A program made the translations under genes and the position numbers. From contig JAUXGP010000060.1 in assembly GCA_030621995.1 (NCBI GenBank), positions 1-8,824 on the forward strand: DNA of 8,824 nucleotides, given 5' to 3'. Every line of letters starts with the position of its first letter. Within the stretch, counting starts at the first letter, position 1. The notes under the pieces were generated by a model, which was not told where the DNA came from, did no database searches, and saw only the letters and a list, made by a program, of their open reading frames with translations. Source of the stretch: Psychrilyobacter sp. GTDB lineage: Bacteria; Fusobacteriota; Fusobacteriia; Fusobacteriales; Fusobacteriaceae. Positions 1-6,084 of the stretch are shown one piece after another.

Positions 1-14
1 ATCTTTATCCCCCT
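1..14 (-). promoter_or_regulatory. Ribosome binding site of a gene beyond the left edge
   Basis: Read on the minus strand, the bases just after the DUF979 stop codon are AGGGGGATAAAGAT. AGGGGG (14 to 9) is a good Shine-Dalgarno sequence, and the final AT at 2-1 would start an ATG six bases downstream if the next outside base is G. The operon therefore probably continues past the window. In many genomes the next gene after a DUF969/DUF979 pair is pcp (pyroglutamyl peptidase), but that gene is not visible here. Confidence 0.5.
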
Positions 15-929
15 TTAAAATGCCCAAAAATACATAAGTATAATATGAATTCCTAACATTGCTATTGCTACCGGTGCCTGAGCTAAAATAACACCATTTT
101 TATTTTTCATATCCATAATTGCTGCCGGAACCACATTAAAGTTGGCAGCCATTGGTGTAAGCAGTGTCCCGCAGTATCCAGCTGTAAGTCCTAAGATCCC
201 TGCAACAGCCGGATTTGCTCCCTGGGAGAATACAAAGGGTATTCCTATTCCTGCTGTTATCACTGCAAAGGCTGCAAAGGCATTTCCCATAATCACAGTA
301 AAAACTGCCATCCCAAGGCAGTAGACTATCACGCCTGCCAATATATTCCCCTGGGGAACTACTGATCCCATTAAATTAGCTATCACATCTCCTACACCTG
401 CCAGAGTAAATAGGGCTCCCAATGCAGCCAAAAGCTGGGGCAGGATTGCCGTAGATCCTATTTGCTGCAGCATCCTGGAACTGTCATATCCTATATATTT
501 TGGCTTTTCCCTGGTTATTACAAGGGTAAGGATCAAGGCTATTATAGACCCCAGTCCTAATCCTATCAAGCCGCCTAAACCAGTAAATTGAGCAATGGCA
601 AAAGCAACTATTCCAATAGCCAATGCCGGGAAAAATATGATATTTCCTATTTTTTTACTCTTTTTCATCCTGTATTCTTCCGAAGAGTTTTTCTGTGATC
701 CTGCTCCCACCCTCTTTAAGGCTGTCAGGATCCCCATGAATATTAGGAGTCCCCCAACAATATGAGGAGGATTTTTTTCCCCGCCAATAAAAATTAATCC
801 AAACAGAATCCAGAATATTCCTGTACCGAATTTTGTTTTATGCTCTCTATCTGTCAGAGCATATATCCCTGTACCTATTGCTACCAAACCTGTCAATATA
901 TACATAATTTCAAGAATCATAGTTTTCAT
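15..929 (-). CDS. DUF979 family membrane protein, proposed 5-oxoproline transporter subunit
   Basis: This 304-residue protein is almost entirely hydrophobic, with about eight or nine predicted membrane segments and a short charged cytoplasmic stretch around residues 72-95. I recognise the DUF979 family from the N-terminal hydrophobic pair, from GNAFAAFAVI (215-224), and from the Gly/Pro-rich motif around 251-271 (GYCGTLLTPMAANFN and following). DUF979 proteins occur almost always beside DUF969 and often beside pyroglutamyl peptidase. For this reason current annotation pipelines name the pair a 5-oxoproline (pyroglutamate) transporter; that name rests on gene context as far as I know. The start ATG overlaps the stop of the upstream DUF969 gene in an ATGA, with GGGAGGGG as ribosome binding site, so the two are translationally coupled and likely form one complex. 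The length is normal and no damage is seen. The family is confident, the substrate is not. Confidence 0.85.
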   Translation of the reverse strand: MKTMILEIMYILTGLVAIGTGIYALTDREHKTKFGTGIFWILFGLIFIGGEKNPPHIVGGLLIFMGILTALKRVGAGSQKNSSEEYRMKKSKKIGNIIFFPALAIGIVAFAIAQFTGLGGLIGLGLGSIIALILTLVITREKPKYIGYDSSRMLQQIGSTAILPQLLAALGALFTLAGVGDVIANLMGSVVPQGNILAGVIVYCLGMAVFTVIMGNAFAAFAVITAGIGIPFVFSQGANPAVAGILGLTAGYCGTLLTPMAANFNVVPAAIMDMKNKNGVILAQAPVAIAMLGIHIILMYFWAF

Positions 930-1603
930 TTACTTTCCCCTCCCGCTTTATCTATCTTTTTCCCCAGTATATGATTTTGTATCACAGAAAACAGCAATCC
1001 AATGACTGCAACTGGAATAGCGGCCTTAGAAACCGAATAAGGTGTCACAGTTACTCCTAATTCCTGAAGTGTTCCAACTACTAACAGTACCCCTGCACTG
1101 GCTACAAATACATTTTGACCAAAAAAGTTTCCATAATTTTCCACGGCACAAGCGATCCCTTTGATCTTTTCATTTTTTTCCTCTGAAAGAACTCCGTTTT
1201 TCTTTTCTCCCGCTCCCTGAGCCATGGGATAGATAAGCGGTCTTATAAACTGTACATGGCCTCCCAGTCTGACAGAAAAAGCAGCAGCCAATGTTCTTAT
1301 GATCATATACATGGTCAAAACCTTCCCAGTGGTTATAGATTTCATCTCTCCAATACATTTAGAAGCCCGCTCCTTTAAACCATTTCTCTCTAAAATTCCC
1401 ACAACTGAAAGGGTTAAAAGAAACAATGTCATATATCTCGTTTTGACAAAAGCCTCCCCCAGTGTAGATAGGATAGTAAAAAAATCCAATCCCGAAACTA
1501 AGCCTGTCGTAATTCCTGCAATAATAACAACTGCTATAGTATCCAGTGTTAATAAAAACCCTATAATTATAATAAGAATTCCTATAAGTTTTATTGTAAC
1601 CAT
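926..1603 (-). CDS. DUF969 family membrane protein, proposed 5-oxoproline transporter subunit
   Basis: This is a 225-residue integral membrane protein with membrane segments near residues 5-36, 56-72, 95-112, 160-180 and 193-212. Family landmarks are GGHVQFIRPLIYPMA (114-128) and VENYGNFFGQNVFVASAG (154-171), which carry conserved polar residues inside hydrophobic segments as expected of a permease. It is the first gene of a two-gene unit with DUF979, which it overlaps by four bases. The start at 1603 is supported by AGGGGGG at 1612-1618 (minus strand), nine bases upstream. Transport of 5-oxoproline is a context-based family name, not something the sequence proves. An independent transcription unit is likely because a strong terminator lies just upstream at 1691-1725. 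Confidence 0.85.
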   Translation of the reverse strand: MVTIKLIGILIIIIGFLLTLDTIAVVIIAGITTGLVSGLDFFTILSTLGEAFVKTRYMTLFLLTLSVVGILERNGLKERASKCIGEMKSITTGKVLTMYMIIRTLAAAFSVRLGGHVQFIRPLIYPMAQGAGEKKNGVLSEEKNEKIKGIACAVENYGNFFGQNVFVASAGVLLVVGTLQELGVTVTPYSVSKAAIPVAVIGLLFSVIQNHILGKKIDKAGGESK

Positions 1604-1625
1604 AAATTAATCCCCCCTTTTTTTT

Positions 1626-1631
1626 ATTATA
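1626..1631 (-). promoter_or_regulatory. Possible -10 box for the DUF969-DUF979 operon
   Basis: On the minus strand this is a perfect TATAAT in the only gap between the upstream terminator and the DUF969 start. No convincing -35 hexamer is present at 17 bases. The predicted transcript start would fall only a few bases before the AGGGGGG ribosome binding site, giving a very short leader. The call is tentative. Confidence 0.3.
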
Positions 1632-1682
1632 TAAAGAATACAGGAAATAAAACTATTGTTTTGTAATCTATTTTACATTTAT

Positions 1683-1732
1683 AAAAAAAAATCCTGCAAA
1701 CTAGAATATCTCTAGTTTGCAGGAGGTTTTTT
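1683..1732 (-). terminator. Rho-independent terminator after moaC
   Basis: The arms TCCTGCAAACTAG (1692-1704) and CTAGTTTGCAGGA (1712-1724) form a perfect 13-bp stem, extendable by one A-T pair to leave a five-base loop. On the minus strand the stem is followed by eight T (1690-1683). On the plus strand it is followed by GG and then seven T (1727-1733). It ends moaC transcription 15 bases after the stop codon and insulates the DUF969/DUF979 unit. It could also work in the other direction, though no plus-strand gene precedes it here. Confidence 0.9.
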
Positions 1733-1738
1733 TATAAA

Positions 1739-2218
1739 TTATATTATCTTAGAATTTACAAACTTACCACTCTTTCCACCTGTTTTTTCTTTCAGATAGA
1801 TCCTTCCTATGATCATCTCCTTATCTATGGCTTTGCACATATCATAAATAGTTAGTAATGCTGTGCTTACCATCTGGAGAGCTTCCATCTCTACACCGGT
1901 TTGTCCTGTGGTTTTAACAGTTCCTGCAGCATAAATAACTAAATTTTCCTCATCTATTTCAAAATCTATATCGGCACCTGTAAGCAGCAGCGGATGACAC
2001 ATAGGAATAAGTTCATGAGTTTTTTTAGAAGCCATAATAGCCGCAACTCTGGCTACTCCTAAAACATCCCCCTTCTTAACTCCCCCATTTACAATTAGAT
2101 CCATAGTTTCAGAATTGACCTCTATACTCCCGCAGGCTGTTGCTTTTCTGCTGGTATCCTCTTTTTTGCTCACATCTACCATGACAGCTTTTCCATCTTT
2201 AAAATGACTAAATCCCAT
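1739..2218 (-). CDS. moaC: Cyclic pyranopterin monophosphate synthase MoaC
   Basis: MoaC converts the 3',8-cyclo-GTP product of MoaA into cyclic pyranopterin monophosphate, the first stable intermediate of molybdopterin synthesis, in the cytoplasm. The 159 residues are full length for the family. Landmarks are MVDVS (13-17), IPMCHPLLL (71-79, with the conserved Cys-His-Pro), [10 protein letters not shown] (105-114, conserved glutamates), [12 protein letters not shown] (122-133, with the catalytic Asp and Lys of the DMCK motif), and the C-terminal GGKSGKF (147-153). The start follows GGGAGA by five bases. It stands alone between a terminator and a gene-free region, with no other moa, moe or mob gene in the window, so the rest of the pathway must be encoded elsewhere. 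A minus-strand TATAAT at 2230-2235 is present but lies very close to the start. Confidence 0.96.
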   Translation of the reverse strand: MGFSHFKDGKAVMVDVSKKEDTSRKATACGSIEVNSETMDLIVNGGVKKGDVLGVARVAAIMASKKTHELIPMCHPLLLTGADIDFEIDEENLVIYAAGTVKTTGQTGVEMEALQMVSTALLTIYDMCKAIDKEMIIGRIYLKEKTGGKSGKFVNSKII

Positions 2219-2407
2219 ATTTTTCTCCCATTATATATATTTTTTTACTCCTAATATTAACACTTCTAGAAAAAAAAATAAATCTAAAAACTTTTTTGCC
2301 ACCAATCTAAACCAATTACCTCCAATAAAACCTATTTTTTGTCACAGATTAAATGGATTTTTAAATCTAATTTACACAGATTTTCAAAACTTCTCTTTTT
2401 ATTTAGC
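2219..2407. other. AT-rich spacer upstream of moaC, with a CACAGATT-type repeat remnant
   Basis: No coding potential was seen. Nearest moaC the minus strand has TATATATAAT (around 2230-2239), which may hold a promoter, but the predicted start would lie almost on the ribosome binding site. An alternative AGGAG lies further upstream (2250-2254, minus strand). At 2341-2386 the plus strand reads GTCACAGATT, then AAATGGATTTTTAAATCT, then ACACAGATTTTC. The spaced CACAGATT units resemble a degenerate dispersed repeat and parallel the CACGAATTA units at 5738-5766. Confidence 0.35.
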
Positions 2408-2690
2408 TTTAAAAATCAAAGTTTGTAGTCGTCTAACTTCAACAGTAAAACATCTACTTCGTTTCGTCTAGCTAGACATAGCAAGCCACAAAAGAACGGC
2501 AATTGTGACCCACTCATCGCCAACCATTTTAGCTTCGGTTTCCCTTTTAACATCGTAATTTTCTTATAACTAGAAGAAAATTTCGTACTCGTTAATCGGG
2601 AAACCATAAGAAGGAAGAGTTCAACCTTCCGGCACTTTTTGGATACTTATTTTTTGCTGCAGAGAAAAAGTATCTCGCTCCTTAGAAAAA
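2408..2690. repeat. Structured intergenic element, candidate dispersed repeat or RNA
   Basis: This segment differs from the AT-rich DNA around it: I count 29 G+C in the 60 bases 2461-2520. It carries several inverted repeats. GTCTAGCTAGAC (2466-2477) is a perfect palindrome. An imperfect stem runs from 2537 to 2605, pairing GGTTTCCC with GGGAAACC, TTAAC with GTTAA, and AATTTTCTT with AAGAAAATT around an eight-base loop. A small stem GGAAG/CTTCC lies at 2613-2630, and GATACTT/AAGTATC at 2642-2674. A 63-codon minus-strand frame (2416-2607) crosses it but has no Shine-Dalgarno sequence before its ATG or before the internal ATG, so I do not call it a gene. A dispersed repeat, mobile-element remnant or structured RNA is possible. 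Copy number elsewhere in the genome is unknown from this window. Confidence 0.4.
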
Positions 2691-2735
2691 TGAAACATGG
2701 TTTTATAAATCCGTATAAAAGATAGAGTTTTTTTA

Positions 2736-2744
2736 TGGTATAAT
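2736..2744 (+). promoter_or_regulatory. Extended -10 promoter for lrgAB
   Basis: TGGTATAAT combines a perfect TATAAT (2739-2744) with the upstream TG of an extended -10 element, which explains the lack of a recognisable -35 box 17 bases upstream. Transcription would start near 2751, leaving a leader of about 14 bases that contains the GAGGTGAT ribosome binding site (2752-2759). Confidence 0.6.
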
Positions 2745-2764
2745 AATCCCCGAGGTGATAGATC

Positions 2765-3109
2765 ATGATAAAACAATATGCCATTATATTTATGGTGACT
2801 TACTTAGGAGAGATGATCAGTAAATCCATAAACTTTCCCTTTCCAGGGCCGGTCATTGGTATGCTGATATTTTTCATTTTGCTTGAAAGAAAATTAATTG
2901 ATGTCGATTTTGTGGAAAAGGGAGCCGATACTATCCTGCTGAACCTGGCTATATTTTTTATTCCACCGGGAGTCGGTCTTATTTCTGCCCTGGATCTGCT
3001 CAGCGGAAATGTATTGAAGATAGTAATAACTATGATGCTGACTACCATAATTACCATGGGAATCACAGGGCTGACAGTTCAGTATCTGATAAATAGGAGG
3101 GAAAAATAA
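2765..3109 (+). CDS. lrgA: CidA/LrgA family membrane protein
   Basis: This 114-residue protein has four predicted membrane segments (about 4-20, 27-40, 57-78 and 85-107) and a basic tail, the usual size and layout of CidA/LrgA proteins. Diagnostic residues are FPGPVIGML (26-34) and FFIPPGVG (64-71). The family was first described as holin-like and linked to autolysis in Staphylococcus. In Bacillus subtilis and Streptococcus mutans, LrgA/LrgB-type pairs (PftA/PftB in B. subtilis) have been shown to move pyruvate. The next gene is the LrgB partner, so the two are expected to act as one membrane complex. The ATG follows GAGGTGAT by five bases. No LytTR or two-component regulator lies next to it. 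The cidA and lrgA names cannot be told apart by sequence here. Confidence 0.88.
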   Translation: MIKQYAIIFMVTYLGEMISKSINFPFPGPVIGMLIFFILLERKLIDVDFVEKGADTILLNLAIFFIPPGVGLISALDLLSGNVLKIVITMMLTTIITMGITGLTVQYLINRREK

Positions 3110-3798
3110 TGGAACTATTAAACAGTCCGCTATTTGGAGTTTGTCTTACAATTATTGCCTATGTCATAGGTATGGAAATCTATAAAAAATTTAAGCTGCC
3201 TATTCTGAACCCTATATTAATAGCACTTATAATTATAATCCCTATATTATTATATTTTAAAATACCACTGGAGACCTATGAAAAAGGCGGAGACCTGATT
3301 TCCTTTTTCTTAGCACCTGCCACGGTGGTTTTAGCAGTACCTCTGTATAAAAAAATAGATCTGTTGAAACAGCATTTTATCCCTATATTAGGAGGAGTTA
3401 TTGCAGGAGTTTTGACCTCTATTCTATCCTGCACCCTTATAGGAAAAGTTTTGGGGCTGGATCTGAGTCTTATAAAATCCTCCCTGTCAAAATCACTGAC
3501 TACCCCTATAGCCATAGAGTTATCTAAACAGGTAGGAGGAATTGTACCTATTACCATAGTGATGGTTATGATAACGGGGATAACAGGAGCTGTTATGGCA
3601 CCATTTATATGTAAGGTTTTTAAGATGAAAAATAAAATTGCTGTAGGAATAGCCATTGGTACTGCCAGTCATGCTGTGGGGACTTCCAGAGCTATCGAGA
3701 TGGGAGAAACCGAGGGAGCTATGAGCGGATTAGCTATTGGAGTAGCCGGAGTTTTAACAGTTTTCATCTTACCCTTGTTATATATAGTATTGTTTTAA
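3109..3798 (+). CDS. lrgB: LrgB family membrane protein
   Basis: This is a 229-residue polytopic membrane protein of normal LrgB length. Family motifs are LAPATVVLAVPLY (68-80), SLTTPIAIE (129-137), and the glycine/alanine-rich GTASHAVGTSRAIEMGE (184-200) followed by AMSGLAIGVAGVLT (204-217). It shares one base with the stop codon of lrgA (TAATG) and has AGGAGGG at 3096-3102, so the two are co-translated. With LrgA it likely forms an envelope complex, described either as a control of murein hydrolase activity or as a pyruvate transporter. The context here does not decide between these roles. A hairpin terminator follows at once. Confidence 0.9.
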   Translation: MELLNSPLFGVCLTIIAYVIGMEIYKKFKLPILNPILIALIIIIPILLYFKIPLETYEKGGDLISFFLAPATVVLAVPLYKKIDLLKQHFIPILGGVIAGVLTSILSCTLIGKVLGLDLSLIKSSLSKSLTTPIAIELSKQVGGIVPITIVMVMITGITGAVMAPFICKVFKMKNKIAVGIAIGTASHAVGTSRAIEMGETEGAMSGLAIGVAGVLTVFILPLLYIVLF

Positions 3799-3834
3799 AA
3801 AAAGGAGAGTTCCATATGGGAATCTCCTTTTTGA
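3797..3834. terminator. Bidirectional terminator between lrgB and the Na/Pi symporter gene
   Basis: AAAAAGGAGAGTTCC (3799-3813) pairs with GGAATCTCCTTTTT (3819-3832) around the loop ATATG, with one bulged G at 3809. The stem is flanked by A on the left and T on the right, so it can end transcripts from both converging genes. Its left edge touches the lrgB stop codon and its right edge lies a few bases before the end of the minus-strand gene. Confidence 0.85.
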
Positions 3835-3838
3835 GGTC

Positions 3839-5467
3839 TTATATATTCAAGATTTCCACCACTGTCAGAGAGTGGTCACTTAATCTTTTGTAGTGATTTA
3901 ATATATCCATATATCCTGTAACTAATATCGGTGACTTAGTTGTTTCAGCCATTCTATCCAGATGTTTTCTCCTAATTTCCTTATACAGGTTGGAGATGTT
4001 GGCAGATCTTTTAGTGGCTTCTCCTAAGATCTTATAGTTCTCATTCTTATAAGAGCTGTCTACATAGTCAAAGAAATCTACAGTAAGATTATGGATTTGT
4101 TCCAATTCCTCTAAGTTTTTCTTACTTAGCTTTTGGTCATTGTCAAATAATCTCTTGTGAATAAATACAATTCTTTTCAGATAATCTGTAACAGATTCAT
4201 ACTGATCTGAGATAGCTATATTTTTTCTGGCTTTTTTTATGATCGGTGCTTCCAGGTCTAAAGTAAGAACCTTGGAGTTTATAGAGGCGATCTCCCCCTG
4301 CACTATATCCATCTTCTCCTCCAGATCCAATACATTTTGAAATTCTTTGGCATCCATAGATAAGTTCTCTTTGAACGTTTTTTTGATATCACCGAAAGAA
4401 GAAATGATCTCTGTTCCAATTTTATTTATCTCTAACTTTGTCTGCTCCACCACAATATCAGGAGTTTCCAGCATTCTTTCATCTAAGTGAGTAAGTTTTT
4501 TTACAACCTCTTCCTTTTCAACTATCATTTTTTCCAATATCTTAGCTATATAACCTATGAATGGTAAAAATAAAAGCACATTGGTTACATTGAATATAGT
4601 ATGAGCAGTGGCAATATACTTTGTAATATTAGCTACAGGATCTACAAAGTTAGCTAAAAATTTTAGGTAAAATGGAAATATAGATACTACCCACGTTACT
4701 CCTACGATATTTATAACCGTATGGGCAATGGCTGCTCTCTTTGCGTTGGCACGGGCTCCCAGGGAAGCTAACATAGCCGTAATTGTCGTACCTACATTTT
4801 CTCCTAATACAAGGGCTACAGCGGTTTCATAATTTATCATTCCCTGACCGGCTAATACAATTGTTATACCCAGAGTAGCCGAAGATGACTGTACTATGGC
4901 TGTAAGTAAAGCTCCCACAAGGGCAGCTGCTATTACTCCGCCAAAACCTGTACTTGCATCGAAACTGTGAAATAATTCTATAAAGAACGGCATAGTTCTA
5001 AGGGGTTTAAATCCTTCACTCATAAGCTGTAATCCAAAGAAGATCATCCCTAATCCCATAAATGTTAAAACTTTAGTCTTTACTTTTTCATTCTTAGCGA
5101 ATAAATATAGGATAGCAGCTATTCCTGCCATAGGTAATCCATATTTCCCAATTTTTAATACCAGGATCCAACCGGTAACAGTAGTACCAATGTTGGCTCC
5201 TAAGATTACACCCAGCGCCTGCTTTAAACTCATAAGTGATGCATTAACAAATCCGATAGTCATAACTGTACTTACAGAAGATGACTGAACCATGGCTGTT
5301 ACCAGTACTCCTACAAGACAGGCTATAACTCTGTTTTTAGTCAAAAGAGCTATTATATTTTTAATCTTAGCTCCGGCAATTTTTTGCATCCCGCCTGACA
5401 TATGGTGCATTCCATATAGAAAGATTCCCAGTCCTCCTATAACTTTAAAAAATATATCTAATCCCAT
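3839..5467 (-). CDS. Na/Pi cotransporter family protein with C-terminal PhoU-like region
   Basis: This 542-residue protein has the two inverted halves of the NptA/SLC34-like sodium-phosphate symporter fold. Each half carries a QSSS signature, QSSSVSTV (61-68) and QSSSATLG (193-200), and each is followed by a glycine motif, GANIGTT (90-96) and GENVGTT (222-228). Membrane segments fill roughly residues 1-312. From about 313 to the end the chain is charged and helical, matching the PhoU-like helical bundle often fused to bacterial members. The expected role is Na+-driven phosphate import or export at the inner membrane, with the C-terminal region possibly regulating flux; the direction is not visible. 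The start has an ideal AAGGAGG at 5474-5480 (minus strand). It is monocistronic, ending at a shared bidirectional terminator. No pst or pho gene is nearby. Confidence 0.92.
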   Translation of the reverse strand: MGLDIFFKVIGGLGIFLYGMHHMSGGMQKIAGAKIKNIIALLTKNRVIACLVGVLVTAMVQSSSVSTVMTIGFVNASLMSLKQALGVILGANIGTTVTGWILVLKIGKYGLPMAGIAAILYLFAKNEKVKTKVLTFMGLGMIFFGLQLMSEGFKPLRTMPFFIELFHSFDASTGFGGVIAAALVGALLTAIVQSSSATLGITIVLAGQGMINYETAVALVLGENVGTTITAMLASLGARANAKRAAIAHTVINIVGVTWVVSIFPFYLKFLANFVDPVANITKYIATAHTIFNVTNVLLFLPFIGYIAKILEKMIVEKEEVVKKLTHLDERMLETPDIVVEQTKLEINKIGTEIISSFGDIKKTFKENLSMDAKEFQNVLDLEEKMDIVQGEIASINSKVLTLDLEAPIIKKARKNIAISDQYESVTDYLKRIVFIHKRLFDNDQKLSKKNLEELEQIHNLTVDFFDYVDSSYKNENYKILGEATKRSANISNLYKEIRRKHLDRMAETTKSPILVTGYMDILNHYKRLSDHSLTVVEILNI

Positions 5468-5486
5468 TTTGTTCCTCCTTGAATTT

Positions 5487-5829
5487 TTCCTTCTATCAGT
5501 AATAATTCATATAATTTACACACTTTTTACAAAGAATAAATTATATTTTCAATATTTTTTTACTGTATAGCTGGTATTTTTCCTTTATTATTTATGATTT
5601 TCTATTAATATACAGATATTATAAACCAAGGGTGTAAAACCTGTGTTTATTTAATGTAAAAATAGTGTAAACAAACTTAATATAAAGGGATACAAAAGAC
5701 CTGATCTATATATAACACGGATTCTGTTTTTTTTTAGTCACGAATTACACATATTATCACTAATTAAAAAATTCGTATTTATAAGATTTTAATTACTCCG
5801 TAAATACCGGTAAATATTTTTAATTATGA
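5487..5829. other. Divergent intergenic region with GTGTAAA repeats and a CACGAATTA repeat
   Basis: No gene is supported here. The minus-strand promoter of the symporter must lie in it. TATAAT occurs on the minus strand near 5617-5622, and TTATAT near 5510-5515, both with weak -35 matches. The heptamer GTGTAAA occurs at 5632-5638 and 5665-5671 and in reverse (TTTACAC) at 5515-5521, with shorter TGTAAAA/TTTTACA copies at 5655-5661 and 5525-5531. An imperfect palindrome spans 5621-5650 (ATAAAC ... GTTTAT, with GGT/ACC inside). At 5738-5776 there are three degenerate tandem units and a flanking inverted repeat. A nine-T run at 5727-5735 has no convincing stem. Confidence 0.4.
5738..5776. repeat. 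Short degenerate tandem and inverted repeat (CACGAATTA type)
   Basis: Three units follow each other: TCACGAATTA, CACATATTA and TCACTAATTA (5738-5766). The outer ACGAATT (5740-5746) and AATTCGT (5770-5776) form a seven-base inverted repeat. From general familiarity, similar CACGAATTA clusters occur as dispersed intergenic sequences in many bacterial genomes. Copies elsewhere in this genome cannot be checked here. Confidence 0.4.
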
Positions 5830-5858
5830 TTATCAATAGATCTATGATAATATATAGT
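5830..5858 (+). promoter_or_regulatory. Promoter of the preQ1-controlled operon
   Basis: TTATCA (5830-5835, four of six matches to TTGACA) is separated by 17 bases from TATAGT (5853-5858, five of six matches to TATAAT). The predicted start near 5865 lies just upstream of the riboswitch aptamer, as expected. GATAAT at 5846-5851 is an alternative -10. Confidence 0.55.
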
Positions 5859-5872
5859 ACAAAATTAAATAA

Positions 5873-5915
5873 AGACAGTTCACTGGTACCATCCTGTCTA
5901 TAAATAAAACTAGGA
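5873..5915 (+). promoter_or_regulatory. PreQ1-I riboswitch aptamer
   Basis: Stem P1 pairs AGACAG (5873-5878) with CTGTCT (5894-5899). The loop begins with the conserved TTC (5879-5881). CTGG (5883-5886) can pair with CTAG (5910-5913) in the A-rich tail ATAAATAAAACTAGGA, forming the H-type pseudoknot typical of class I preQ1 aptamers. The cytosine just 5' of the second P1 strand, C5893, sits where known preQ1-I aptamers pair with the ligand (C17 in Bacillus subtilis, C15 in Thermoanaerobacter). The loop is about three bases longer than in B. subtilis. The downstream queD and queE genes agree with this ligand. The call is by eye against remembered consensus features, not by covariance model. 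Confidence 0.87.
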
Positions 5916-5957
5916 CAAAATTTTGGAAAATTTCCAGAGTTCTATTTTGATTTTATT

Positions 5958-5986
5958 GGAGGATACTAAGCGTATCCTCCTTTTTT
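5958..5986 (+). terminator. Riboswitch terminator with overlapping antiterminator
   Basis: GGAGGATAC (5958-5966) and GTATCCTCC (5972-5980) form a perfect nine-bp stem with loop TAAGC, followed by six T. No plus-strand gene precedes it, so it is an attenuator. A competing antiterminator is visible: AATAAAA (5903-5909) pairs with TTTTATT (5951-5957), and ATCCT (5891-5895) pairs with AGGAT (5960-5964). That pairing uses up the aptamer tail and P1 as well as the left arm of the terminator. Ligand binding should therefore favour termination (an OFF switch). Confidence 0.88.
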
Positions 5987-6037
5987 ATTATCTAGAAAAT
6001 TAAAGTTTATAAAAACTTTGATAATGACTAACTGGAT

Positions 6038-6058
6038 GCAACGTCACGTTGCTTTTTT
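6038..6058 (+). terminator. Second terminator-like hairpin before the first gene
   Basis: GCAACG (6038-6043) pairs with CGTTGC (6047-6052) around TCA and is followed by six T (6053-6058). It lies 52 bases after the riboswitch terminator and 27 bases before the start codon. It may be a back-up attenuator or part of a second control step (see the findings on 6002-6077). Confidence 0.65.
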
Positions 6059-6084
6059 ATTGCTTAAATTATGAAAGGAAAAAA

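Noticed and set aside
1170..1610. Short frames on both strands overlapping the DUF969 gene
   Set aside because: They are shadow frames of a conserved membrane protein with no independent start signals.
2416..2607. A 63-codon minus-strand open frame inside the structured element
   Set aside because: No Shine-Dalgarno sequence precedes its ATG or the internal ATG, I recognise no domain, and it coincides with nested inverted repeats, so it looks like a repeat-derived frame rather than a gene.
2800..3656. Minus-strand frames opposite lrgA and lrgB
   Set aside because: They are antisense to conserved genes, have no recognisable domains and no credible ribosome binding sites.
5292..5570. Plus-strand frame opposite the start of the Na/Pi symporter gene
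   Set aside because: It is antisense to a clearly conserved protein, has no family features and runs through the symporter ribosome binding site.
5716..5735. Terminator suggested by the nine-T run
   Set aside because: Only a four-bp AACA/TGTT stem precedes it, which is too weak.
5738..5766. CRISPR-like array
   Set aside because: The units are about ten bases, adjacent and degenerate, with no spacers and no cas genes.
6049..6084. Upstream TTG start for the dehydratase-like gene
   Set aside because: The TTG lies in the right arm of the second terminator hairpin, the added residues do not resemble the family, and ATG 6085 has AAAGGA at proper spacing.
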